The notes beneath the pieces were generated by a model. It made no database searches, was not told the origin of the DNA, and worked only from the letters and a program-made list of their open reading frames with translations. A stretch of DNA of 64,000 bases from Tetrahymena thermophila SB210 (taxonomy: Eukaryota > Ciliophora > Oligohymenophorea > Hymenostomatida > Tetrahymenidae). Position numbers and translations under genes: made by a program. Of this stretch, positions 13,965-27,300 are shown in pieces (within the stretch, counting starts at the first letter, position 1; every line of letters begins with the position of its first letter). The stretch covers positions 23,272-87,271 of the forward strand of contig NW_002476556.1 of NCBI RefSeq assembly GCF_000189635.1. The letters run 5' to 3'.

Positions 13965-16900
13965 ATGTACTTTTTAAAATTTTATCTATTAATTTTAGCT
14001 TTCTCTGTTTTATAAACAAAATCTAAAGATGAATTAAATATGAAGGTAATTGGAGATGAAAATTGCGATAAATATATTATATAATAGCTAAATCAATACA
14101 ATATTAATTATTCTTGCTAAGTAAATAATATAATAGTAGAAAACTAAGATGAAATAACTTTTGAGTTAAATTTAAAAGATTCAGATATTTTTTCTATGAT
14201 AAAAATCTAGAATGTCAAAGTTGTTACTATAAATAGCCTTAACTTAGAAAATCTTTAATCTGAAGCTTTTAATCAGTTAATAAATTTTTATAAAATATAA
14301 GATTTAATAATAAAAAATATAAGTATTTCTAAGTCTATGACGTCCTTTGACAATTTAATTTATGCATAATTAATTAATTAAATTACTGTAGGCTAAATTT
14401 TTCTAAAAGATCTTTTCATTAGCTCAGCAATTGAATTCACCTCTTCAATTATTTAAATAGATTAAATAAGCTTAATTAACTCTTAAGTGTGTTAACTATA
14501 TTTTTTTGGAAAAGATAAATTAATGATAAAAAGTATATAAAAGATACTAAATGCAAGTTTTATTCATTTTATTGAATGCTCTGAAAATTCTATTTATTAT
14601 TCATAAAATGAAATAAATATTCAGAGCATAAATATAGATGTAAGCTATATAAATATCACTCATACTTAGATATTTAATAAATTTGCTGATATATATCTTG
14701 TACAAAATGAATTTAAAGAAGGAGAAATTAAAATAGGTTTGATATCATACTAGTCATCTTTTGTAGCTTCTTCATACATTGAAGTTATATAGTTCAGTTA
14801 AGATTTAGTTAAATCATCTAGTTTAGAGATTGATAAATTGATTTACTAAAAAAATGATAGTAATAGTTCTTTGTAATTAGATGTAAAATTGATCAAATCT
14901 TTTTCTATCAATGAAATAGTTTTAGAAGGATTTTCTGATTCTATTTAATCTAATAGCTAAGAAAGTTTTATTAAACTTTATAATACTGGAATTATTGAAT
15001 TTAATTCTTTTACTGTTTTAAAAAGTGAAAATATATAAGGATCTATTATTTAATGCTTTACTTCTGAAAAATTAATAATAAATAATATTTCCTTATCAAA
15101 TTCAGTAATTTATTCTAGCTTTATAGATTTAGAATTTATAAAAGAATTGATTCTCTCAAATTTTGATATAGTAAACACAAAATTCTATGGATATTTGATA
15201 AATGCATAATAAATTTTTTCTTTAGATTTATAATAATTCAACATATAATAAATATTTATCAATTCAAAATCTCTATTTTATCTAAAAAATGTAGATAATA
15301 GTAACTTTGATAATGTTTAACTTAAAAAAATAAACACAAACCAAAACCAATCTATAATTTTCTATATTGAATTAGTACGAAAATAAACCTAAAATGAGGT
15401 ATTATTTATACGAATTGATGCAGATTTATAATCTAAAAGTAACTTATAATTCTTAACTTTAGATGGCTCTAACTATTAATTTTCTATGATATCGTCTAAC
15501 ATAATAAATGGATCTTCTATTAACTTTGGTGGTTGCTTAAATTTTATTAACACTTTTAATACTAATTAAAATTAAGTAATATCCCTTGAGGGAACTACAT
15601 TTAAATAATGCAGGAGCAATTATTTAGGAGGTGCTATTTCTGGGATATCTTATATCGAGTTATATAATAGCTTTTTTATTGAGTGCAATAGCTAAATAGG
15701 TGGTGCTATATATGCTATTTAGGATTTAAATAGTAATCTAAATTAAAACTCATTTGAATAAAATAAAGCTTATCTAGCTGCAAATATAGTTAATAAATCT
15801 CCTTTAAAGTTAAAAATTTTAGAAATTTTAGAGATAAATTAAATGAACTCTAATGATAAAAATTTATTTACATAAGCTAATTAATATTTGTATCCTGGAC
15901 TAACCTATATTATAAGATTGTCTATAGAAGTAGATGGAGAATAGTATAACCAATACACAAATAACAATAATTTTGGTAATCTCTATAACTTTTTAGTTTC
16001 ACCTTCATAAAATTTTATTTCTTAAACTCCGACTCAACTTTATTCTATCAACTTTCCCTTTATTTTATGGTCTGCAAAAGATATATCTTTTAGTGGTAAG
16101 TAAGAAATAGAATTGGAAGCTATTTAGATTTATTTAGCCTAACTTTATACTTTAAAAGAAAGTTAATATAAAATATATAATGGTTGTAAAGAACAAGGAA
16201 TGGAAAAACTATGTTTAGATAAATATTCAAGCACTCAATTCGTGTGTTAATACTGTGAATAAATGAAGGTAAGCTACTATGGAGTATGTCAATAATGTTA
16301 AGTTGAATATTTTTAATAATGTTATGGAGATTACTCTGAGCTAAAATCATCATATTGGAGATCAATATATTCAGTAGAGCCTTAAGATATTTACTATTGT
16401 TCTAATAATCCTTCAAGTTGTTTAGGAGGTAAATTAAATTTATTTATTAATAAGTTATTTATTAAATTATAATATTTCTAAATAAAGGTAGTGGAATAGG
16501 AAATGAGCTTTGCTATGAAGGTCATGTAGGAGCCTAATGTTTGAACTGTGATCTTTATGGTGCTTATTGGAATGAAAGATTTTCTAATGTGGGTTTCTTT
16601 TAATGTATAAAGTGCAATTCAATATCTTCTAATACTATAAAAATAATAGTATTGCTAACTATTTTGATGGTAAGTCTACCCTTTATTTTATATTCAACCT
16701 TTAAAAAGCTAAAAAATGAAATTCTTGCACTTTATTTATCTAAAATGGGTATTTTTTTCATTCGGAAAACATTGCAGTAATAGACATTGACTTCTACTTA
16801 CATTAAGATTTTACTGTTTCATACTTAAATTTATTTCATATCAAATTAATTCACCAAATTGGATATACTTTCTACTTTATTTTAGTTCTAGTTTTTACTC

Positions 16901-17953
16901 TACAATCCCTTAAGCTCCTCTTTTTTCTCTTTAAACTGTTTAATTTCTCAGTATAAACCTGAATCAACTAACATAGGATACACTGAACTTCTTTTTACGT
17001 TTATGATCCCAATATTTATTTGCTCATTAACAATTCTTGTGTCAATTTGTATATTTATTTTAAAAAGGAAGCTATTCAGAAGAAGTTTATATGCTTCTAT
17101 CCTCACTTTCATATACATGTTTATAATAGTATTTTACTCAATTTTATTAGAAAAAACGCTTAGTAGTTTCTTTTGTCTAAAACTTGACAAGGATAAATAT
17201 TATTCTCTTATTGACCTAAGCTTGGAATGTGGAAACTCTTCAGAACTCGATAAAATATAATATTTAAGTTTAGTGATATTAATCTTATTTTTGATAGTTT
17301 TACCATTTGTAGTATTTGCAAAGCTAATTTAATCACGGAAGAGACTAAATTAAGTTAAAGTTATGTTTACATTTGGGTTTTTGTATATTGAGTATAAAAC
17401 AAAGTTTTTCTATTGGGAGATGATAAGAAATTTAGTGAAAAGCTTGATTATTTTATTTTATGTTTATTTGAAGTAATATCCTTAGATTAGTCTCATTACG
17501 ATTTCTATAATGTTATTTTGTTATATTATGGCTTTAAAAAGCTTTAATCCTTTCATCTCATCATTTTTAAATAATTTAGAAATAATATCAACAATAATTT
17601 CAAACATGATACTTCTCTCTTCTACAATGTATTTGCAATAGAATTAGAATGAAGATAAGAATTTTCAAGATTTTAGAGTTGCGTTTTACTTAATAATTTA
17701 GATATGTAACATGCTGTTTTTCTTTTATTGTATATGGCTAGTAACAATTTCTTTTCTAGAAAAATACATTTAAAAATTAAAAAAATGTATAAAATGGAAA
17801 TGTATTTAGAGATTAAAATCTACAGATAATATGAAAATAAATAAAAATGTAAAAAAAATGATACTATGTATGAAAAAAATGCAAATAAATTAAAGATTAG
17901 ACTATTGTTTACAACCCTTGTAATCCTATGAAATATAAAATGATTTAGATTGA
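13965..17953 (+). CDS. Large multi-pass membrane protein with beta-helix-like ectodomain, array copy 4
   Basis: The frame runs from ATG 13965 to TGA 17953, with a 59-nt intron at 16429-16487 and a spliced length of 1310 codons (1309 aa). The signal peptide is MYFLKFYLLILAFSV. The copy is a visible mosaic. From about 14995 to 15480 it is nearly identical to copy 2, and just after (about 15480-15510) it switches to the version found in copy 3. The Cys-rich segment, EGF-like stretch and membrane helices match the other copies. In the Cys-rich region one Gln codon before the intron is TTA (Leu) instead. Function is unknown. Confidence 0.9.
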
Positions 17954-19300
17954 TTGCTTGATATATGATAGTTTTTAAAAGTATTGCTTTGATTAAAATT
18001 TTATTTTATAAAGTTGATTTATTATATTTTATGTTAGGTATATAATTCAAATAGTGTAATAAATAAATGATGAAAAATAAAATTATCATTAGAATTTTAA
18101 ATTATAAAGTAATTTTTTTAAATAACAATTTTAAAAAAATAAATAAATAAGTTGAGAAATTAATTTTGACATGTTACATAATTAATATGTAAAATAAATT
18201 ATTATGAATATAAATAAAATTGAATTTCTAATAAATATAAAATTAAATGATTTATAAAGTTGATTATAGTGAAATTTTAAATAATAAAAATACTGTATAT
18301 TCTCTATATTAAGATCCCCCCCCCCCCCCCCTACTATAAGACCCCATATTTTTTTAAATCATTAATTTTTCTTAAAATATCGTTAAAAATTAAAGATGAT
18401 GATCAAGGAAATACAGTATATATTAACTTTAAATTTGATTTAACTCTACTAATAAATTTTTTATCTTACTTCAATTCATTTTTTTAAATAATTTTTTTTA
18501 ATAGAAGAGGTTAAATCAATAAACTAAAAAAAATAAAGTGCTTTAAATCAAAATGATTTAGTAGTAATGATGATATATAAATGATAAAAAATAAAAAAAA
18601 TATTTGAATAATAGAATATATTTTTTTTTATTTTATATTTAATAAAATAATATAATGCAAAAAATAATTTAAGATAGAATATAACTAGCTTTAATATTTT
18701 ATTTATCTGATAAATATCATAAATTTAATAAATTTATAAATAGCTTATTAAATAAATTAATTTTAATAATAGAATTTTTTTATTTAAAATGTGTGATTTA
18801 AAAATATAATAATAAATTCAAATAAAGAATTTTATTAGAAAATAAATTAAAACAAACTATGTTAAATATACAATAAACAATTATTTAAAATTAAAATAAA
18901 TTACATTATCAATTTTAAATCTATTATATATCTTGTCTAAGAAATTATTAGTGCTATCAAAACCACTAAATTTTGAATAAGAGTCTGTATTTGTTTTTGA
19001 TGTAATTTTAAATTGGGCAAAAGGCTTTTACAGTTTACAGTAAATTAATTAATTAGTTTATCAGAAAATTTCTACTAACTAACTAATGATCAAAAAAAAA
19101 AGTCCTTTTCTAATAAAAATCAAAAAGTGATTAGAAATTAATCTTGTTAAATTTTCTTCTGCAAAATAATTTGGTATAAAATAATCTTTGTTTTAATTAG
19201 TATAGAGTTGGTAAAAAATAATAATAATAATTAATTAATTAATTCCAAAGAAAACAAACCAAAAGTAAAAAAATAAATAAATAGGAAAAATAAAATTAAA
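17954..19300 (+). promoter_or_regulatory. Spacer between array copies 4 and 5, with an inserted poly-C element
   Basis: No gene is seen. A 124-bp TA-flanked segment with a run of 16 C (18293-18416) lies at the position where other spacers carry different insertions. The AGAAGAGGTTAAATCAATAA repeat follows at about 18501. The family upstream block runs from about 18895, with the hairpin at about 19050-19090. Confidence 0.45.
18291..18418. mobile_element. Candidate small TA-flanked element with poly-C tract
   Basis: The segment starts TA-CTGTAT and ends ATACAG-TA, so it has short terminal inverted repeats inside TA dinucleotides, as Tc1/mariner-type insertions do. Near its left end is a run of 16 C (18316-18331), very unusual in this AT-rich DNA. 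It has no coding capacity. A related left end occurs at 28698. The inverted repeats are short beyond about 8 bp, so the call is tentative. Confidence 0.45.
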
Positions 19301-22300
19301 ATGTACTTTTTTAGATTTTATCTAATAATTTTAGTTTTCTTTATTTTATAAACAAAGTCATTAGATGAATTAAATTTGAAGGTAATTAAAAATAAAAATT
19401 GTGATAAATATATTATATAATAGTTAAATCACTACAATATTAATTATTCTTGCTAAGCAAATAATATAATAGTAGAAAACTAAGATGAAATAGCTTTTGA
19501 GTTAAATTTAAAAGATTCGAATATCTTTTCTTAGTTAGTAATCTAGAATGTCAAAATTGTTACTATAAATAACCTTAACTTAGAAAATCTTTAATATTAA
19601 AAATTAGATTAGTTTATTTTTTTTTACAAAATATAAGATTTAATAATAAAAAGTTTAAGTATTTCTAAGTCTATTAAGTCATTTTAAACTTTAATTGAAA
19701 CAGATGACATTAAATAAATTACTATAGGCTAAATTTTTCTAAAAGATCTTTTCATCAACTCATCAATTTAATTCTATTCTTCAATTGTTTAAATAGATTA
19801 AATAAGCTTAATTAACTCTTAAGGGTGTCAACTATATTTTTTTGGAAAAGATAAATTAATGATTAAAAGTATATAAAAGATATTAAATGCAAGTTTTATT
19901 CAATTTAATGAATGCGTTGAGGATTCTATTTACAATTCAAATAATGAAATAAATATTTAGAGCATAAATATAGATGTAAGTTATATAAATATCTCTCTTA
20001 CTTAGATATTTAATAAATTTGCTAATATTTACATATTTAATAATTCATCTAATGAAGGAAAAATTAAAATAGGTTTGATATCATACTTGTCATCTTTTGT
20101 CACTTCTTCCTACATTGAAGTCATATAATTCTGTTAAAAATCAATTTAATCATCTAATGTAGAGATTGATAAATTGATTTACTAAAAAAATGATAGTAGC
20201 AGTTCTTTGTAATTAGATGTAAAATTGATCAAATCTTTTTCTATCAATGAAATAATTTTAGAAGGATTTTCTGGTTCTATTTAATCTAATAGCTAAGAAA
20301 GTTTTATTAAACTTTATAATACTGGAATAATTAATTTTGATTCTATAACTGTTTTAAAAAGTTAAAATATAAAAGGATCTATTATTTAATGCTTTACTTC
20401 TGAAAAATTTTAAATAAATAATATTTCCTTATCAAATTCAGTAATTTATTCTAGCTTTATCGATTTACAATTTATTAAAGATTTGATTCTCTAAAATTTT
20501 GATATAGTAAACACAAAATTTTATGGATATTTGATAAATGCATAATAAATTTAAGATTTAGATTTAAAATATTTAAATATATAATAAATACTTATCAATT
20601 CAAAATCTCTATTTAATCTAAAAAATGTAAAAGATAGCTTCATTTAAAAGATTTAACTTAAAAAAATAAACACAAACCAAAAACAATCTATAATTTTTTA
20701 TATTGCTTTTTAACTAGAATAAAATTAAAACTATATCTAATTTTAAGCAGTTGATGCAGATTTATAATCTAAAAATAACTTATAATTCTTAACTTTGGAT
20801 GGCTCTAACTATTAATTTTATATGCAATCATCTAACATAATAAATGGATCTTCTATTAATTTTGGTGGTTGCTTAAATTTTATTAACACTTTTAGTGCTA
20901 ATTAAAATTAAGATATAAAAATTTACCATACTACCTTTAAATAATGCAGGAGCAATTATTTAGGAGGTGCTATTTCTGGGATATCTCATATTGGATTAGG
21001 AAATAACTTTATTGAATGCAGTAGCTAAATAGGTGGTGCTATATATGCTATTTAGGAGTTAAAGAGCGATCTAGATTAAAACTCATTTGAATAAAATAAA
21101 GCTTATTTAGCTGCAAACATAGTAAATAAATATCCTTTAAAGTTAAAAATCTTAGAGATTTTAGAGATAAATTAAATGAACTCTAATGATAAAAATTTAT
21201 TTACATAAACTAATTAATATTTGTATCCTGGACTCACCTATATTATAAGATTGTCTATAGAAGTAGATGGAGAATAATATAACGAATACACAAATAACAA
21301 TAATTTTGGTAATCTCTATAACTTTTTAGTTTCACCTTCATAAAACTTTATTTCTTAAACCCCTAATCAACTTTATTCTATCAACTTTCCCTTTATTTTA
21401 TGGTCTGCAAAAGATATATCCTTTAGTGATAAATAAGTAATAGAATTAGAAGCTATTTAAATTTATTTAGCATAGCTTTATACTTTAAAAGAAAATTAAT
21501 ATAAAATATATAATGGGTGTAAAGAACAAGGAATGGAAAAAGTATATTTAGATAAATATTCAAGCACTCAATTCGTGTGTTAATACTGTGAATAAATGAA
21601 GGTAAGCTACTATGGAGTATGTCAATAATGTTAAGTTGAATATTTTTAATAATGTTATGGAAATTACTCAAAGCTAAAATCATCATATTGGAGATCAATG
21701 TATTCAGTGGAGTCTAAAGATATTTACTATTGTTCTAATAATCCTTCAAGTTGTTAAGGAGGTAAATTAAATTTATTTATTAATAAGTTATTTATTAAAT
21801 TATAATATTTTTAAATAAAGGTAGTGGAATAGGAAATGAGCTTTGTTATGAAGGTCATGTAGGAGCCTAGTGTTTGAACTGTGATCTTTATGGTGCTTAT
21901 TGGAATGAAAGATTTTCTAATGTGGGTTTCTTTTAATGTGTAAAGTGTAGTTCAATATCTTCTAATACTATAAAAATTGTAGTCTTTCTAACTATTCTGA
22001 TATTTAGTCTACCCTTTATTTTATATTCAACCTTTAAAAAGCTAAAAAATGAAATTCTTGCACTTTATTTATCTAAAATGGGTATTTTTTTCATTCGGAA
22101 AACATTGCAGTCATAGACATTGACTTCTACTTACATTAAGATTTTACTGTTTCATATTTAAATTTATTTCATATCAAATTAATTCACAAAAGTGAATATA
22201 CTTTCTAGTTTATTTTAGTTCTAGTTCTTATTCTATAATCCCTTAAGCTCCTCCTTCCTCTCTTTAAACTGCTTAATTTCTCAGTATAAACCTGAATCAA

Positions 22301-23286
22301 CTAACATAGGATACACTGAACTTCTTTTTATGTTCATGATCCCAATATTTATTTGCTCATTAACAATACTTGTGTCAATTTGTATCTTTATTTTAAAAAG
22401 AAAGCTATTCAGAAGAAGTTTGTAAGCTTATATCCTCACTTTCATATACATGTTTATAATAGCATTTTACTCAATTCTATTAGAAAAAACGCTTAGCAGT
22501 TTCTTTTGTCTAAAACTTGACAAGGACAAATATTATTCTCTTGTTGACCTAGATTTGGAATGTGGAAACTCTTCAGAACTCTATAAAATATAATGTTTAA
22601 GCTTAGTGATATTAATCTTATTTTTGGTAGTTTTCCCATTTGTAGTTTTTGCAAAACTAATTCAATCACGAAAGAGACTAAATTAAGTTAAAGTCATGTT
22701 TACATTTGGGTTTTTATATATTGAATATAAAACTAAATTTTTCTATTGGGAGATGGTAAGAATTTTAATGAAAAGCTTGATTATTTTATTTTATACGTAT
22801 TTGAAGTAATATCCTTAGATTAGTCTCATTACGATTTCTATAATGTTATTTTGTTATATTATAGCTTTAATAAGCTTTAATCCTTTCATCTCATCATTTT
22901 TAAATAATTTAGAAATAATATCAACAATAATTTCAAACATGATACTTCTCTCGTCTACAATGTATTTGCAATAGAATTAGAATGAAGATAATAATTTTCA
23001 AGATTTTAGAATAGCGTTATACTTAATAATTTAGATATGTAACATGCTGTTTTTCTTTTATTGTATATGGCTAATAATAATGTCTTTTCTAGAAAAATAA
23101 ATTTAAAAATTAAAAAAATGTATAAAATGGAGATGTATTTAAAGATTAAAATCTACTGATAATATGAAAATAAATAAAAATGTAAAAAAAATGATATCAT
23201 GTATGAAAAAAATGCAAATAAATTAAAGATTAGATTATTCTTTACAACCCTTGTTATCCTATGAAATATAAAATGATTTTGGTTGA
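19301..23286 (+). CDS. Large multi-pass membrane protein with beta-helix-like ectodomain, array copy 5
   Basis: The frame runs from ATG 19301 to TGA 23286, with a 59-nt intron at 21762-21820 and a spliced length of 1309 codons (1308 aa). The signal peptide is MYFFRFYLIILVFFI. The motifs and membrane half are as in the other copies. In the SLYAS-type stretch between membrane segments (about 22421) this copy has a TAA (Gln) where its relatives have Tyr, so the standard-code open stretch present in most copies is absent here although the real gene is intact. Ectodomain segments near 20700-20770 are closest to copy 6 and partly to copy 3. Function is unknown. Confidence 0.9.
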
Positions 23287-24390
23287 TTTATGATAGCTTT
23301 TAAAAGTATTGCTTTGATTAAAATTTTATTTTATAAAGTTGATTTATTATATTTTATGTTAGGTATATAATTCATATAGTGTTAAATAAATGGTTAAAAA
23401 TAAAATTATCATTAGAATTTTACATTAACAAGTAACTTTTTTTAAATAAGAAAATTAAATAAATAAGTTGAGTAATTAAATTTGACAAGTTATATAATTA
23501 AAATGTTAAATAAGTTATTACGAATATAAATATAATAGAATTTCTAATAAATGTAAAATTTTATGCTTTATAAAGTAGATTATAGTGAAATTTTAAATAA
23601 TAAAAAAATATATATAGTGCCCTAAGTTACTGCCTTTTATCAAGGTCAGCTTATAGCAAGATGCCATTCAAAAATTCCGTCGTTTGGAATTGACTTATTA
23701 TGAAATAGATTTTTTAATTATTTATTCAAAAATCTGATTTTGATATCTTTTATTTTATATTTAATTTAATTATATAATGGAAAAAATAATTTAAGATATA
23801 ATATGACTAGCTTTTAGATTTTGCTTATCTTGATAAATATCATAAATTTATAAATAGTTTATTGAATAAATTAATTTTAAAAATGAAATTTTTTTTAAAA
23901 TGTTTTTTTGTGATTTATATTTATTGTAATCAATTATAAAAAAAAGAATTTTATTATAAAATAAATTAAAAACTACGCTAAAAATAAAATAAAAAATTAT
24001 TTAAAATTTCAATTTCAATTTTAAATCTATTATAAAATATCTTGTTTAAGAAATTATTAGTGCTTTCAAAACAGCTACATTTTAAATAGGAATCTGTATT
24101 TTTTTTGGTTTAGATTTTAAATAAGGCAAAAAGCCTTTACATTTTACAGTAAATTAATTAATTAGTTTATCAGAAAATTTCTGCTCTCTATTGATAAAAA
24201 TAGTTAAATGGATTTCTAATAAAAATTAAAAAGTGATAAGAAATTAATCTTATTATATTTTCTTCTGCAAAATTAATGTATAAAATAATCTTTGCTTTTA
24301 TTGTTTAATTATCACAGAGTTGGTAAAAATTTATAATCATTAATTAATTCTAAAAAAAATTAACTAAAAGGAAAAAAATAAAAAGATTAA
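23287..24390 (+). promoter_or_regulatory. Spacer between array copies 5 and 6
   Basis: No gene is seen. A segment starting near 23611 (TATATAGTGCCCTAAGTTAC) is less AT-rich than its surroundings and related to the one at about 13088. The family upstream block begins at about 24005. The hairpin core is present near 24170, but its right arm has diverged. Confidence 0.45.
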
Positions 24391-27300
24391 ATGTACTTTT
24401 TTAGATTTTATCTAATAATTTTAGTTTTCTTTGTTTTATAAACAAAATCATAAGATGATTTAAATATGAAGGTAATTGGAGATTAAAATTGTGATTAATA
24501 TATAATACAATAGCTAAATGAATAAAATATTATATATTCTTGCTAAGATGATAATATAATAGTAGAAAATTAAGATGAAATAGCTTTTGACTTAAATTTA
24601 AAAGATTCGAAGATTATTTCTTAGATAGTAATCTAGAATGTCAAAGTTGTTACTATAAATAGCCTTAATTTAGAAAATCTTTAATTTTAAAAAATCAAAT
24701 TTATATCTTTTGAAAAAATATTAGATTTAATAATAAAAAATATAAGTATTTCTAAATCAAAAGAGTACTTTTAAATTTTAATTTATGCAGATGATATTAA
24801 TTCAATTACTATAGGCTAAATTTTTCTAAAAGATCTTTTCATCAGCTAAGCAATTTAACTCACCTCTTAAATTATTTAAATAGATTAAATAAGCTTAATT
24901 AACTCTTAAGGGTGTCAACTATATTTTTTTGGAATAGATAAGTTAATGATAAAAAGTATATCAAAGATATTAAATTCAAGTTTTGTTCAATTTAATGAAT
25001 GCTTTGATGATCCTATTTACAATTCAAATAATGAGATAAATATTTAGAGCATAAATATAGATATAAGTTAGATTAATATCTCTAATACTTAGATATTTAA
25101 TAAGTTTGCTGATATTTAAATTTTTTAAAATAAATATAAATAAGGAAATATAAAAATAGGTTTGATATCATACTATTCATCTTTTGTTACTTCTTCATAC
25201 ATTGAAGTTATATAGTTCAGTTAAAATTCAATTTAATCATCTAATGTAGAGATTGGTAAATTAATTTACAAAAAAAATGATAGTAGTAGCTCTTTGTAAT
25301 TAGATGTAAAATTGATCAAATCTTTTTTTATCAATGAAATAATTCTAGAAGGATTTTGTGGTTCTATTTAATCTAATAGCTAAGAAAGTTTAATTAAAAT
25401 TTTTAATACTGGAGATATTTAATTTAATTCTTTAACTGTTTTAAATAGTGAAAATATAAAAGGATCTATTATTTTATGCTTTAATTCTTAATATTTTAAA
25501 ATAAGTCATATTTCTTTATCAAATTTAGTAATTTATTCTAGCTTTATAGATTTAGAAGTTATTAACAATTTGATTCTCCAAAATTTTGATATAGTAAACA
25601 CAAAATTTTATGGATATTTGATAAATGCTTAATAAATTTAATCTTTAGATTTATAATATTTAAACATATAATAAATATTTATCAATTAAAAATCTCTATT
25701 TAATCTAAAAAATGTAGATGATAGTAGATTTTCAAATATTTAACTTAAAAAAATAAACACAGACCAAAAACAATCTATAATTTTTTATATTGCTTTTTAA
25801 CTAGAATAAAATTAAAACCATATCTAATTTTAAGCAGTTGATGCAGATTTATAATCTAAAAGTAACTTATAATTCTTAACTTTAGATGGCTCTAACTATT
25901 ATTTTTATATGCAATCATCTAATATAATAAATGGATCTTCTATTAACTTTGGTGGTTGCTTAAATTTTATTAACACTTTTAGTACTAATTAAAATTAAAA
26001 TATAAAAATTTACGATACTACGTTTAAATAATGCAGGAGCAATTATTTAGGAGGTGCTATTTCTGGGTTAACTTAAATTGGATAATAAAATAATTTTATT
26101 GAATGCAGTAGCTAAATAGGTGGTGCTATTTATGCTATTTAGGAGTTAAATGATGATCTAGATAAAAACTCGTTTTAATAAAATAAAGCTTATTTAGCTG
26201 CAAACATAGTAAATAAATATCCTTTAAAGTTAAAAATTTTAGATATTTTAGAGATAAATTAAATGAATTATAATGATAAAAATTTATTTACATAAACTAA
26301 TTAATATTTGTATCCTGGACTAACCTATATTGTAAGATTGTCTATAGAAGTAGATGGAGAATCGTATAACCAATACACAAATGACAATAATTTTGGTAAT
26401 CTCTATAACTTTTTAGTCTCACCTTCATAAAATTTTATTTCTTAAACCCCTAATCAACTTTATTCTATCAACTTTCCCTTTATTTTATGGTCTGCAAAAG
26501 ATATATCCTTTAGTGATAAATAAGTTATAGAATTAGAAGCTATTTAAATTTATTTAGCATAGCTTTATACTTTAAAAGAAAGTTAGTATAAAATATATAA
26601 CGGTTGTAAAGAACAAGGAATGGAAAAAATATATTTAGATAAATACTCAAGCATGCAATTTATGTGTTAATACTGTGAATAAATGAAGGTAAGCTACTAT
26701 GGAGTATGTCAATAATGTTAAGTTGAATATTTTTCATAATGTTATGGAAATTACTCAGAGCTAAAATCATCATATTGGAGATCAATATATTCAGTAGAGC
26801 CTTAAGATATTTACTTTTGTTCTAATAATCCTTCAAGTTGCTAAGGAGGTAAATTAAATTTAATTACTAATAACTTATTTATTAAATTAAATATTTCTAA
26901 ATAAAGGTAGTGGAATAGGAAATGAGCTTTGCTATGAAGGTCATGTAGGAGCCTAATGTTTGAACTGTGATCTTTATGGTGCTTATTGGAATGAAAGATT
27001 TTCTAATGTGGGTTTCTTTTAATGTGTAAAGTGCAATTCAATTTCTTCTAATACTATAAAAATAATAGTATTGCTAACTATTTTGATGGTAAGTCTACCC
27101 TTTATTTTATATTCAACCTTTAAAAAGCTAAAAAATGAAATTCTTGCACTTTATTTATCTAAAATGGGTATTTTTTTCATTCGGAAAACATTGCAGTAAT
27201 AGACATTGACTTCTACTTACATTAAGATTTTACTGTTTCATACTTAAATTTATTTCATATCAAATTAATTCACCAAAGTGGATATACTTTCTTCTTTATT

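Noticed and set aside
16120..16365. Minus-strand open frame opposite the Cys-rich part of array copy 4 (also at 21453 and 45819)
   Set aside because: It lies antisense to a well-supported exon. Its conservation follows from the sense-strand protein.
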